Source of the DNA: Plasmodium brasilianum
Lineage: Eukaryota > Apicomplexa > Aconoidasida > Haemosporida > Plasmodiidae
Assembly (NCBI RefSeq): GCF_023973825.1
Contig: NC_090124.1
Span: forward strand, 1,288,501-1,352,500
Length of the DNA stretch: 64,000 bases
Reading direction: 5' to 3'
How positions within the stretch are numbered: position 1 is the first letter of the stretch; every line of letters starts with the position of its first letter. Positions 56,301 through 64,000 of this stretch are shown here, piece by piece. The notes beneath the pieces were generated by a model. That model had not been told where the DNA came from. It did no database searches and saw nothing but the letters and a program-made list of their open reading frames with translations. The position numbers and the translations under genes are program-made.

Positions 56301-58296
56301 CTTTCGATTTCAGGGAGTAATCGGTGGGGAGGTATGCGGTGGGAGTGTATGCACCCGGGAGATAAAAGAGGAGAAGTCTAAATTAGGAATCAAGTCAAAG
56401 GAGAATTCCAAGTGGAAGTCAAATAATAATATTAACAAAGAAAGGCAATCCTCTAATACAGCATGGATTGAAGGGGGAGGATTGTGTGGGCGAGAAGTAG
56501 CACAACCAAAAGACAGGCACGCAAACGAGGTGAACGATAACGACCTTTTCATTTTGAACTATGCACAGAAGCAATCTTTATATCTTTATAATGCAATTAA
56601 AAACAGTCGGGATATAAAATGGATCTCACAGTGTTACGACAAAAAGAGAAATATATTCTACACAAGAGACTATCAAAAGAAGCAGTTTCAAGATTATTAC
56701 ATTAACGCGCTGAACAGTTACAATGAGTTAGTTAAAGAGTACGACGAGGAATATGCCTGTCTGGGAGAGGAAAAAATGAAAGAAACGGAGGGAGAAAAGG
56801 GGCAGGAAAAAAAGGACGAAAAAGAGGAAGAAAACGAGGACGAAAAAGAGGAAGAGAACGAGGACGAAAAAGAGGTAGAAAATGAGAAAGAGAAGGAAAA
56901 TATTCCAAATTTTTTGAGCCATGAAAATGTAATCTTCTCAAATAACAGAGATTATCACGTTAGTCATAATCATTATAATGATAATTCCCCCACACATGGA
57001 TCCCTCGCACAGAGCTACGTATGTATTAGCAATAACAATTATGATGATACTTCTTGGGATCAACATCAATGCAGGGAGGTGGGCGATGAACTTTACCGAC
57101 GATGTAAATACGCGGATGGGCAGGAGTACAAGAATAGGCGGTATGAGCGTGAGGAGTACGAGCGTGATAAATATGAGCATAACGATGAAGAACATAACGC
57201 ATATGAATATAATCAGCATGAATATAATCAGCATGAATATAATCAGCATGAATATAATCAGCATGAATATAATCAGAATGAATATAATCAGAATGAATAT
57301 AATCAGTATGGATACGAGCAACATGGCCGAAGAGGGGACAGGCCACCAAATGGATTGGCACAAGAAGAAACAAAGAATAAAGAATTTAATTTTGATTATA
57401 ATATTAACTCAAGGGGAATTAGAGAATTTGGTAATACCCTTACTCCACAATGTAGCGGTTACAAAAACTATAATAATTATAACGAAATGACAGAATTAAT
57501 TAATGAAGATCAAGATATTAATTACAACTTATATAATGAAAAAGGGTGTGATGAAGGCAATAGCAGCTTGGCACTTACCAATATGGAAAGGCTAATAAAT
57601 ACAAAAAAGAAATTAGATCATCATACCAGTCTTAGGTGTAGGAACGGACAAAATAGAACTAACATGTTGAACGATGAAATGAGGGATGGTAAGGAAAACC
57701 ATGGGGATAGACTCAACAAGCTGTACAATGGATGTACAAATGAAGCAAGGAATAAATTAAAACGTATATACGAATATGCTAAATATAATAACAATTACAA
57801 TAATAGCCATAATAACAGTAACAATCACGATATTGTATTACGGAATGATATGCATGAAAACGAAAATGCAAATTCTACGTTTTTTGATGATCCTATCTCA
57901 TCGAGTCTGTATCATATTAATAGAAACATAAACACTGATCTAGCACATATATCTGGACATAATATAACAAATATGGATTATTACTATTACAACGAAAGAG
58001 ATGGCTTATTAGATAATAACATGGTGGATAATCATGAAATCAAGGATATCACAAAAAATGCTCTCAAGAGCCATAGTAGGCATAGTAACATAAACAAAAA
58101 GAATTATTCTATGAATGGAAAAAACAGTTCCTTTAATGTAATTAATAATGACATAGCTAGTTCTAAGCATATGTTACTCGAACAAGATGCATATTCTAAT
58201 GAGAAGGAAGAGCGAAACATCGATGCTCTAAAGTTTGACAATAATTATACCAGTAGACAATGCAAGTTAGTTAGTAGTAGCGTAAATAACTTTTAG
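53389..58296 (+). CDS. Large conserved-type Plasmodium protein (1,635 aa), unknown function
   Basis: I do not recognise a domain. The frame is intronless from MNWVDKIDFKRVKSSCLEGE to the stop at 58294-58296. The N-terminal half mixes charged low-complexity tracts (an 18-bp NSDNDR repeat at 53670-53735, EKDGKR at 54820-54880) with ordinary sequence such as KYRSNIILTINKIKNIEKII and VSIPDVQLKIPGMRIENVVL. That strand-rich stretch (about residues 525-580) could be a beta-sandwich or lipid-binding type fold. A globular, hydrophobic central part (about 790-935, FPLNILPLIQDVHYF, FLKLKFILHFLAITESICIH) follows, then DIKWISQCYDKKRNIFYTRD near 1080. The last third is Glu-rich (EEENEDEKE), then a 15-bp HEYNQ repeat (57205-57310), then Asn/His/Tyr-rich sequence without structure. 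No signal peptide or clear TM segment. Probably cytoplasmic or peripheral; role unknown. Confidence 0.9.
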   Translation: MNWVDKIDFKRVKSSCLEGELKIKNVGNMNAKLNAKNGEMFNKIKRTTNVGSCTGSMNSLSSGPRVSEENGKNERKGKYVENSQNDKNSNYDKNSDNDRNSDNDRNSDNDRNSDNDEENFENLGVPPTKETEEDDIEVHLAHKEKENPLIKEEAGGKSKMSIFFSMTKDAYKSFNLDKLFLCNNNINEFFNDKLTDIHVGDYSGDFKKLCTNAGENIENVIKDKNSIVKIIKKNLGKKNSYILENIYNSFKGTINDFIDVYIEQENEDVESMYTKIYDTHKNFSSTHEMHLRKEKNKLEDGNTIHEHDSGKKYNIDKDIFRRKGKEEINNNNVYFSRDGSKKKEYPHVSKSSSTHIGENTSPYRSNGVFENKHDSINIDKDLSLYESKLLERYDHDTTSYPYNDELKGENNLNLKKKNYLSYGLSKKPEQINHMDYPDKVEYANIIFDYLYNQRDMKMCDYDDKQGLEKKRPSEGKSEKDGKREKDGKREKDGSCRKDEKDGKIIAVQVNDKNVFDISPLTEKYKYRSNIILTINKIKNIEKIIEINVSIPDVQLKIPGMRIENVVLPYKCSNEMLTIQIKTLGEREGSEIDEGIEVEEKGKEGKDGNYETKSKGEKYIKMDGNKYNKIIDYRMKKKNVSNFYNEAQETGDRKKEVESSILKCYYVFIPLANIKEEIINKRLILITSKYKEIYEKERLLPETIYLIESKDIISMGEKHMYISIKKCVHGIHYYPGGGTPDGIQSLSRYRSHSGGDENGVVHDLYKKIMSSEHKSNDTFKPTYVSLYNDEVDREIGKIMNEFNLVDKIKIVKLEEKGRYLINNSHFEFFFSKENIFLCSIHNNCRNIEQASSVFNFISNSFIAVKSVIDFFPLNILPLIQDVHYFSFIEKNNFLKLKFILHFLAITESICIHLCSLLNINTEGTYALFQNYLKSVQISDENKKKNYFTFLYTSNRGKQEGGSNLFNYDKPFIFRFQGVIGGEVCGGSVCTREIKEEKSKLGIKSKENSKWKSNNNINKERQSSNTAWIEGGGLCGREVAQPKDRHANEVNDNDLFILNYAQKQSLYLYNAIKNSRDIKWISQCYDKKRNIFYTRDYQKKQFQDYYINALNSYNELVKEYDEEYACLGEEKMKETEGEKGQEKKDEKEEENEDEKEEENEDEKEVENEKEKENIPNFLSHENVIFSNNRDYHVSHNHYNDNSPTHGSLAQSYVCISNNNYDDTSWDQHQCREVGDELYRRCKYADGQEYKNRRYEREEYERDKYEHNDEEHNAYEYNQHEYNQHEYNQHEYNQHEYNQNEYNQNEYNQYGYEQHGRRGDRPPNGLAQEETKNKEFNFDYNINSRGIREFGNTLTPQCSGYKNYNNYNEMTELINEDQDINYNLYNEKGCDEGNSSLALTNMERLINTKKKLDHHTSLRCRNGQNRTNMLNDEMRDGKENHGDRLNKLYNGCTNEARNKLKRIYEYAKYNNNYNNSHNNSNNHDIVLRNDMHENENANSTFFDDPISSSLYHINRNINTDLAHISGHNITNMDYYYYNERDGLLDNNMVDNHEIKDITKNALKSHSRHSNINKKNYSMNGKNSSFNVINNDIASSKHMLLEQDAYSNEKEERNIDALKFDNNYTSRQCKLVSSSVNNF
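57205..57310 (+). repeat. 15-bp coding repeat (HEYNQ / NEYNQ), about seven copies
   Basis: Near-perfect tandem copies of GAATATAATCAGCAT within the 1,635-aa protein gene; late copies change His to Asn. Confidence 0.9.
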
Positions 58297-59483
58297 CCTA
58301 ATGAAAATATTTTCCTTTACGGCTTATTGAGGCGTCAAAGGGTAATAAAAAGGAAAATGGAAATGGAATAATAATTGATAATGTATGGATAAAGTAAGGA
58401 TTAAAGATGAAACATGAAATTGAATAAAAAATAGAATAAAAAATTGAATAAAAAATTGAATAAAAAATAGAATAAAAAATTGAATAAAAAATTGAATAAA
58501 AAATTGAATAAAAAATTGAATAAAAAAAAAAAAAAAAAAATTTCACTCTCCTGGTTAACTGCACTACATAGAATACATACTTTTCCCTTTTTTTGTTTTT
58601 ATTTCATTTAATTTTTTTACATTTACAATTTTCCTTTTAGTTTTGTCATATTACAATGTATTACTTTACATTATGCTATACTGTACTGTATTAAACTATA
58701 TTATGCTATATTACATTTTACTTTGTTTCTGTTTATTTTTGTTTTTTTGTTTATGAAGTATCAAACGGGAGAAGCAAAACTGGGATTAGGGAGTCGCAAC
58801 GCGGCGATGCCCCTTTTTGTCTATTTTAAGAGAGAAGTTTACAGTAATCACTTTACATACTTTCATCATATTTTTTTTGATGTAAATATGTATAGACATA
58901 GAGATAACAAAATATCATATGAATCAGAATTAAAAATATTAATAATTTTATCAAACTTTTTTTAAAATTTTTCGATATAAAATGTCTGTACTGAATTATC
59001 TTTTCAATAAGGACAACCATTTTATTTTTTTTGTCCCAATGACTTGTTTCTTCATTTGAGTTACTTAGTTCTTTTTTCCTTGAGTTTGCAGTCCTTCGAA
59101 ATTGGAAAATTGTTCGTATGTGTAACTCGCATAAGTGTGTGCAGGTAGGCGTATACACATATGCTTAAACATGCGATTAGACATGCAATTAAATATATAC
59201 ACGTATATGTACTCACAAACGTACACACGTGTATGTACTCACAAATGTACACACGTGTATGTAATCCCAAACGTGCACACGTATATGTATTCCCAAACGT
59301 ACACACGTGTATGTAATCCCAAACGTACACACGTGTATGTAATCCCAAACGTACACACGTATATGTATTCCCAAACGTACACACACACCCGTGTACCCTC
59401 ACATGCATTTTTGCAAAAAGGTAAAAAAGGGTACCCCTTAATTTTTTACCCATCTAGATTTCAAGTTTTTCCTCTCTTCTTCT
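58297..59483. other. Convergent intergenic region with a G+C-rich island
   Basis: Contains a 13-14 bp AT-rich repeat (58424-58520, GAATAAAAAATT), a G+C-rich island at about 58760-58830, and a 26-bp repeat (59195-59395). The island has an open frame (YQTGEAKLGLGSRNAAMPLF) preceded by an ATGAAG that could be a start or an acceptor. A possible short partner exon (SFEIGKLF) lies after the acceptor TTGAGTTTGCAG at 59090. Too weak to annotate as a gene. Confidence 0.5.
59195..59395. repeat. 26-bp tandem repeat (ACGTACACACGTGTATGTAATCCCAA)
   Basis: About seven copies, some 26 bp with ATCCCAA, some with CTCACAA or TTCCCAA. Each copy contains the near-palindrome ACACACGTGTATGT with an E-box-like CACGTG core. 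Confidence 0.9.
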
Positions 59484-60040
59484 TTACCTTTTACGCAAAT
59501 GCACATACAAGGTGAAGTCCGTGTTAATACGAAAGAAAATTTTGGAAAAAAAATTAAAATACACAGTGTCTTCTGAATCAAAATAAATATCATAATGCTC
59601 GCACTCGATGTTGACAAAACACTGCTTTTTTAAATCGCTTGCTGTAAGAGTGGTGGGGTATTAGTGATCCAGTTGTGTTTAATAAGAATTTATTTTATTT
59701 TTAACTTATTTTTGCATCTTCTTTTATTTGCCCCTTTGTGGACCAATTTATTGACAATTTTTTTTTATTGTTTGTATTTTTTTTTAGTTTTGTTTTAGTC
59801 TTTCCGCTTACTGTTTAACAGGTTATACCCTCTTGTCAATTTCTTCTTTGAACTACACCCTTGCTCGCAGTAGTTAAACTCCTTATGACAGAAGTATCGC
59901 CAGGAGCAGGAATCGATCTCCTTTATTTCGTATGCTTGATCCTCCTCATATGAATCTACATAAATTATTTGGTAGCATAAGGAAGCTACAAATAGATAAC
60001 TAATTATGCTTAAATAAAAAAATAGTACATTGCTGCTCAT
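59484..60040 (-). CDS. Small secreted or membrane-anchored Cys-containing protein (128 aa), two exons
   Basis: Unknown function. Exon 1 (59812-60040) starts MSSNVLFFYLSIISYLFVAS, a typical signal peptide or N-terminal anchor. It then has an acidic segment (DSYEEDQAYEIKEID) and a Cys cluster (CSWRYFC-x6-C-x3-C) before a basic KKKLTR. An A|GTAAGC donor in phase 1 leads across a 170-bp intron to an acceptor CTCTTACAG and exon 2 (59484-59641). Exon 2 encodes SDLKKQCFVNIECEHYDIYF, then a hydrophobic/aromatic stretch ending DFTLYVHLRKR and stop. Phase, consensus splice sites and composition all agree. Read alone, exon 1 would run five residues past the donor to a stop, which hides exon 2. Six or more Cys residues after the signal peptide suggest a disulfide-bonded luminal or secreted domain. 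It is divergent from SRP68 with 2 kb between. Confidence 0.75.
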
Positions 60041-60165
60041 GTTTTTATTAACAAGGTGAAATTCCTAGTTGGAGAAGCATAATTTTTAGTTGTAAACAAA
60101 GTAGGTAAACTGTTCAGCATAAAAAGAGTTGGGAGAAGAGAGATAGAAAAACATGAATAGGGATG

Positions 60166-60197
<32 letters not shown>

Positions 60198-60486
60198 AGT
60201 ACAATTGTGCAAACGTATATGCTACACACACGTTATAACACAATAACGTTCTACATATAAAACGATCAGGAAACTTCTAATGCGTGATAAGGGGAAAATT
60301 TCGTTTTCTGCTTGGCTGAAATTTAGACCTAACAATCATTTTGTGTAATTGCACTTTTATATTTTAAAAATGTGGCATGATGTGAAGCGATACGAAGTGA
60401 TATGAAGTGATATGAAGTGATATAAAGTGATATGAAGTGATATAAAGTGATATGAAGTGATATAAAGTAATGTAATATAATAAAAG

Positions 60487-60517
<31 letters not shown>

Positions 60518-62040
60518 AACTTTGTGCAGGTTTCTATGAGTCTATATTTCCTTCCATTTTTTTCGACGGCATTATTTTATTCGTTATGCTTAAGATAGTT
60601 ATGTCCTTATTTTTGCCTTTTTTTTTTCGCGAAGTTATATGTTCATATATTACGTATGATGCATTTGTATATATACCTAATTACGTACTTAAATATACTC
60701 AAAAAGGCACCTAAATAGGCGCTTAAACATGCATTTAAATACTTTAGTACATGCATGAATATTTATAAAATATATACTGTATACCTACACAATGCAAGGG
60801 CAAAAATATTATTACTTAACCTTTTAACGGTTTAACTTTTATGAACTCTTCTCTACCCTTCTTAATGCTCGTGAGTACTAAAGAAGGGAAGTTATTCTAA
60901 AATAAATTAACCTCTTCATTGTGGGCTTCTTTTTTTATAATTAGAAAAAAGAGATGATGTACTAGTTCGCCATTTCTTGGTGCATTCATTATATACGATT
61001 ATATATTATATATGATTACATATTATTTATGCATATATATTATTTACGCATATATATTATTTATGCTTATATATTATTTATGCTTATATATTATTTATGC
61101 TTATATATTATTTATGCTTATATATTATTTATGCTTATATATTATTTATGCTTATATATTATTTATGCTTATATATTATTTAAGCTTATATATTATTTAA
61201 GCTTATATATTATTTAAGCTTATATATTAAACATCCTTATATGTTCTTATACTATTCTGCGTTATGGTAGCTTAATTGAAATGGAAAAAAAAAAAAAAAA
61301 AAGGCCCTCTAAATGTCCATGCTTGAACTAACTCCATGCATAAATTATGTACGGCTTTCCATTTTATTTTAAAATTTTGAAAATTTCATAATATCAGAAT
61401 TTTATATAATCATAATTTCGTAATATCATAATTTCGTAATATCATAATTTCTTAGTTTAACAATTTTATGATCTTTTATCCTTCCTCCTTTTTTTTACCT
61501 TTGTTCTGTGCATCTTTCTCCCTTTTTAAAATATAATCATTTAAAAAAATATATATGTATGAAAAAAATATTTTTTCGACAGTTAAACTTTTAACCTTTA
61601 AAGGATTTGAATGATAACAATACAGAACAACTGAATATACGGTGTACTTGTGTGGGAAGTAGTATATACTTGTATATGTACGTACATTCTTACACGTACA
61701 TGCATTCCTACGTACGTACGTATGCATAAGAACAATTTAGTAGATTTTTTTCTTTTATGTCTCAAATATTTTTATTGTCCCATAGCATATGAACTTATAA
61801 CATACATGTATGTACGCTTAACATACGTGTATGTATGTAAGTACATGTAACATACGTGTGTGTATGTTTGTACGTGTAACATACATGTGTGTATGTATGT
61901 ACGTGTAACATACGTGTTTATATGTATATATGTACATGTAACGTATATGTGTGTGCGTACAACATAATGCATATACATGCATGTACATATGATGTATATG
62001 TATAAATATATATAGATACATATCCATGTGATAACGCGGA
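60041..62040. other. Divergent intergenic region upstream of SRP68
   Basis: Promoter region for the 128-aa gene (leftward) and SRP68 (rightward). It contains an (AT)n tract (60178-60196), a 10-bp GTGATATGAA repeat (60390-60470), a 17-bp TATATATTATTTATGCT array (61030-61230, about 12 copies), an ATAATTTCGTAATATC repeat (61385-61455) and an ACATACGTGTGTATGT-type repeat (61805-61945). No exon is supported. Confidence 0.6.
61030..61230. repeat. 17-bp tandem repeat (TATATATTATTTATGCT)
   Basis: About 12 almost perfect copies; the last few change ATGCT to AAGCT. Two frames remain open and give Tyr/Ile/Leu repeats. Confidence 0.9.
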
Positions 62041-64000
62041 ATGGAATCTGTGGAGAACGTTTCGAATGATAAAATTAAAGAAAATGGTGAGGTAATGCCA
62101 CATGGTGGAGTAAGCCTAAACGAAGTGATAGAATCTGTGTGCACTGTTACACCTAGTGAGGATGGGAAAAGGGAGGGGAAAGTAAGGAGTAAAGAAAAAA
62201 TGATGAAAAGGCTGACAAAAGATAAAGTATGTTTTGATATTTTTTCATATCTAAGGCATATATATAAGAAGTACGGTTTGTATGATGAAGAAATAGAAAG
62301 ATTTTTGTTGTTTGTTAAGAAAAGGAGAGCAAAATTAAAAAAAAAGGTTTTATGTAAAGTGAAAAAAATAGAAAATAAATATTTAACTAAGGTATACGAA
62401 ACAGATATAGAGGATGAGAAATATTTTGAATTGTTACTGTTAGATGTTGAAGCTTGTAGATGTAGATATATACAAATAAAGACACATGTAAACGAATTAA
62501 AGATTCCATATAGATCTAAATACAGGTATATAAGACGAATAAGAAGAGCTTTAGATAAAGTCAAATTTTTAGGTACACTTGTAAATAAAAACTCGGTTGA
62601 TGCAAATACAGAATTGCAAGTAAAATGTTATCAAACATATATTGAAATATCTTACCTTCTAGAAATGAAAAAGTATGAAGAGTGCATTTTAAAAGTGGAA
62701 GAGTTTACAAAACTTATAAAGTTAATAAAGCGAATTACGCTTAACATGTTTACAAATATTAACAAGGAAAGAAACGAAGAAGTGGGTATAACTGATGGGA
62801 TTGGAAATATTGGAGGAGGGGGTGGAGTTAACCAAATTAGTACAAACGAAAATAGTAAAAGTAAAGTAGTAGAACGTAGTATTAAACACACCTTTGATGG
62901 AATGGAAAAAAACGAGTTGATGATAAAGAGCAACGTACTTATTGAAGAGGAAAAAAGGATAGAACAAATATTTGATTATTTTATATCAACTGTTAACTCA
63001 TATGAACGTATATGTACATATAATTTAAAAAAAAATAAATCAAGCAATTTTAATGAAAAAAGGCAGGATGAAAACTTAGCTGAAGAAGTAAATAACATTA
63101 CAGAAATAAAAATGAGTGAGGACACAACTACTTGTGGCTCAAAGCTGGAAATTCACTGTATCGACAATGTAATAACAATTAAATTAAAATGTAGTATATT
63201 TGAAATAAAGGATTGTGAACATAATAGTAGTTCTAACAGAAGTAGTAATAATAGTGGAAGTAGCATTGCGAGTGTATTAAGAATAAAAAATATTTTGGAA
63301 GGTTTGAAAAGCGTCGTGCAAGATGAGGAGTTCACAACATTAAATGTAGACGTTAACATAAAAGATATTACTAGAGACGATAATTTTCCACTTTTCAAAT
63401 TTTTAAAAGAATTGGATATAAATTTTACTATAAATGAGTATAGAAGTATTTTTGGGAAATATTTCGAATGCTTGTCAGTAGTACATGAACAGTTAATTAA
63501 ATCAACTAATGAAAATAATAAATTATCAAATGATGACAGACTGATGGAAAAAATATGGACAGAACTAGAAAATTATTTACTTTCACAAAAATTATATATA
63601 GATACAGAAAGGATACTCCTAGTATTGATGAAAAATTTTTATCATGTATACACAAAGAGTGGTTCAAAAAATATTTCATTTGTTAATAAAAAGACGTTAA
63701 AGGATATTGTAGATGAAATGCCAGAACTACATACAAATATTATTAGATATGCTGATATACTAAAACAAAATATTGAAGAATTAAAAAATTTAGAAAATAA
63801 TGACAGTTTTATTAATATATTTCAAATAATAAAAAATGTTAAGTCTTTATGTCTAGCTTGTTATTATGCTATGAATAATAAAAATGCAGAAGCCCATGTA
63901 TTATTTGATTTAATTAAAACTAGAAATTATATATATATTAAACTTAACAGTATGCAAATATATAATAACTCCCTATTTCGTGTATCCGTACTTTTTAATA
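62041..64000 (+). CDS. SRP68: Signal recognition particle subunit SRP68 (3' partial)
   Basis: SRP68 binds SRP RNA with SRP72 and is needed for co-translational targeting to the ER. The frame opens at the ATG 62041 (MESVENVSNDKIKENGEVMP) and is uninterrupted to the window end (653 codons). After a 55-residue Lys-rich leader the family pattern begins: YLRHIYKKYGLYDEEIERFL and KKRRAKLKKKV, the HGLRHxDYxRYRxYCxRRLxRLRK-like RNA-binding start. It continues with ELLLLDVEACRCRYIQIKTH (LLMDAERAWSYAMQLK-like), YRYIRRIRRALDKVKFLGTL, and tetratricopeptide-like helices (TELQVKCYQTYIEISYLLEM). Gly/Ser/Asn inserts occur near residues 250-285 and 395-410. The C-terminal SRP72-binding part is outside the window. 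Confidence 0.92.
   Translation, partial: MESVENVSNDKIKENGEVMPHGGVSLNEVIESVCTVTPSEDGKREGKVRSKEKMMKRLTKDKVCFDIFSYLRHIYKKYGLYDEEIERFLLFVKKRRAKLKKKVLCKVKKIENKYLTKVYETDIEDEKYFELLLLDVEACRCRYIQIKTHVNELKIPYRSKYRYIRRIRRALDKVKFLGTLVNKNSVDANTELQVKCYQTYIEISYLLEMKKYEECILKVEEFTKLIKLIKRITLNMFTNINKERNEEVGITDGIGNIGGGGGVNQISTNENSKSKVVERSIKHTFDGMEKNELMIKSNVLIEEEKRIEQIFDYFISTVNSYERICTYNLKKNKSSNFNEKRQDENLAEEVNNITEIKMSEDTTTCGSKLEIHCIDNVITIKLKCSIFEIKDCEHNSSSNRSSNNSGSSIASVLRIKNILEGLKSVVQDEEFTTLNVDVNIKDITRDDNFPLFKFLKELDINFTINEYRSIFGKYFECLSVVHEQLIKSTNENNKLSNDDRLMEKIWTELENYLLSQKLYIDTERILLVLMKNFYHVYTKSGSKNISFVNKKTLKDIVDEMPELHTNIIRYADILKQNIEELKNLENNDSFINIFQIIKNVKSLCLACYYAMNNKNAEAHVLFDLIKTRNYIYIKLNSMQIYNNSLFRVSVLFN

Overview
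This is a nuclear chromosome segment of a malaria parasite (Plasmodium). The evidence is extreme A+T content, A/T homopolymers and (AT)n tracts between genes, short introns with GTAAGT/GTATGT-type donors, and proteins stuffed with Asn/Ser/Lys/Glu low-complexity inserts. The gene content is typically apicomplexan: an ApiAP2 factor, an N-terminally anchored CDKAL1-type methylthiotransferase, an SPX-VTC polyphosphate polymerase and an Asn-rich chorismate synthase. From memory the order matches an internal block of P. falciparum chromosome 6 (NAB2 - chorismate synthase - AP2 - LeuRS - QCR9 - VTC - radical SAM - SRP68). Species cannot be fixed by eye; the long homopolymers and minisatellites suggest a human or primate species other than P. 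falciparum.

Layout. 68-1363 (+): 3' exons of a NAB2/ZC3H14-type CCCH RNA-binding protein. 2788-4632 (+): chorismate synthase. 4633-14231: an unusually long gene-free stretch with a 1.1-kb minisatellite and a (TATG)n array. 14232-25664 (+): a giant ApiAP2 protein. 28085-28705: a probable small spliced gene whose strand is unresolved. 28844-33124 (-): cytosolic leucyl-tRNA synthetase. 35033-35940 (-): a probable three-exon small gene. 35983-37008 (+): a multi-pass membrane protein, possibly RUS/DUF647. 37890-38615 (-): a four-exon QCR9-like complex III subunit. 39806-41167 (+): an RsmE-like SPOUT rRNA methyltransferase. 41924-42298 (-): a small, possibly mitochondrial protein. 42868-46533 (-): a VTC polyphosphate polymerase with extra exons. 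48613-51268 (+): a CDKAL1-like methylthiotransferase split by a poly-A frameshift. 53389-58296 (+): a large protein of unknown function. 59484-60040 (-): a small signal-peptide, Cys-containing protein with two exons. 62041-end (+): SRP68, running off the window.

The genes are monocistronic housekeeping genes: shikimate pathway, tRNA charging and tRNA ms2t6A modification, rRNA methylation, mRNA binding, SRP-dependent secretion, respiratory chain and polyphosphate storage. I see no rRNA, tRNA, CRISPR array or transposon. The most valuable observations are several short spliced genes that a simple ORF scan misses (QCR9, the 128-aa secreted protein, the loci at 35.0-35.9 kb and 28.1-28.7 kb), uncertain 5' and 3' ends of the VTC gene, and the homopolymer frameshift in the methylthiotransferase. 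No wholly novel multi-gene system is evident.
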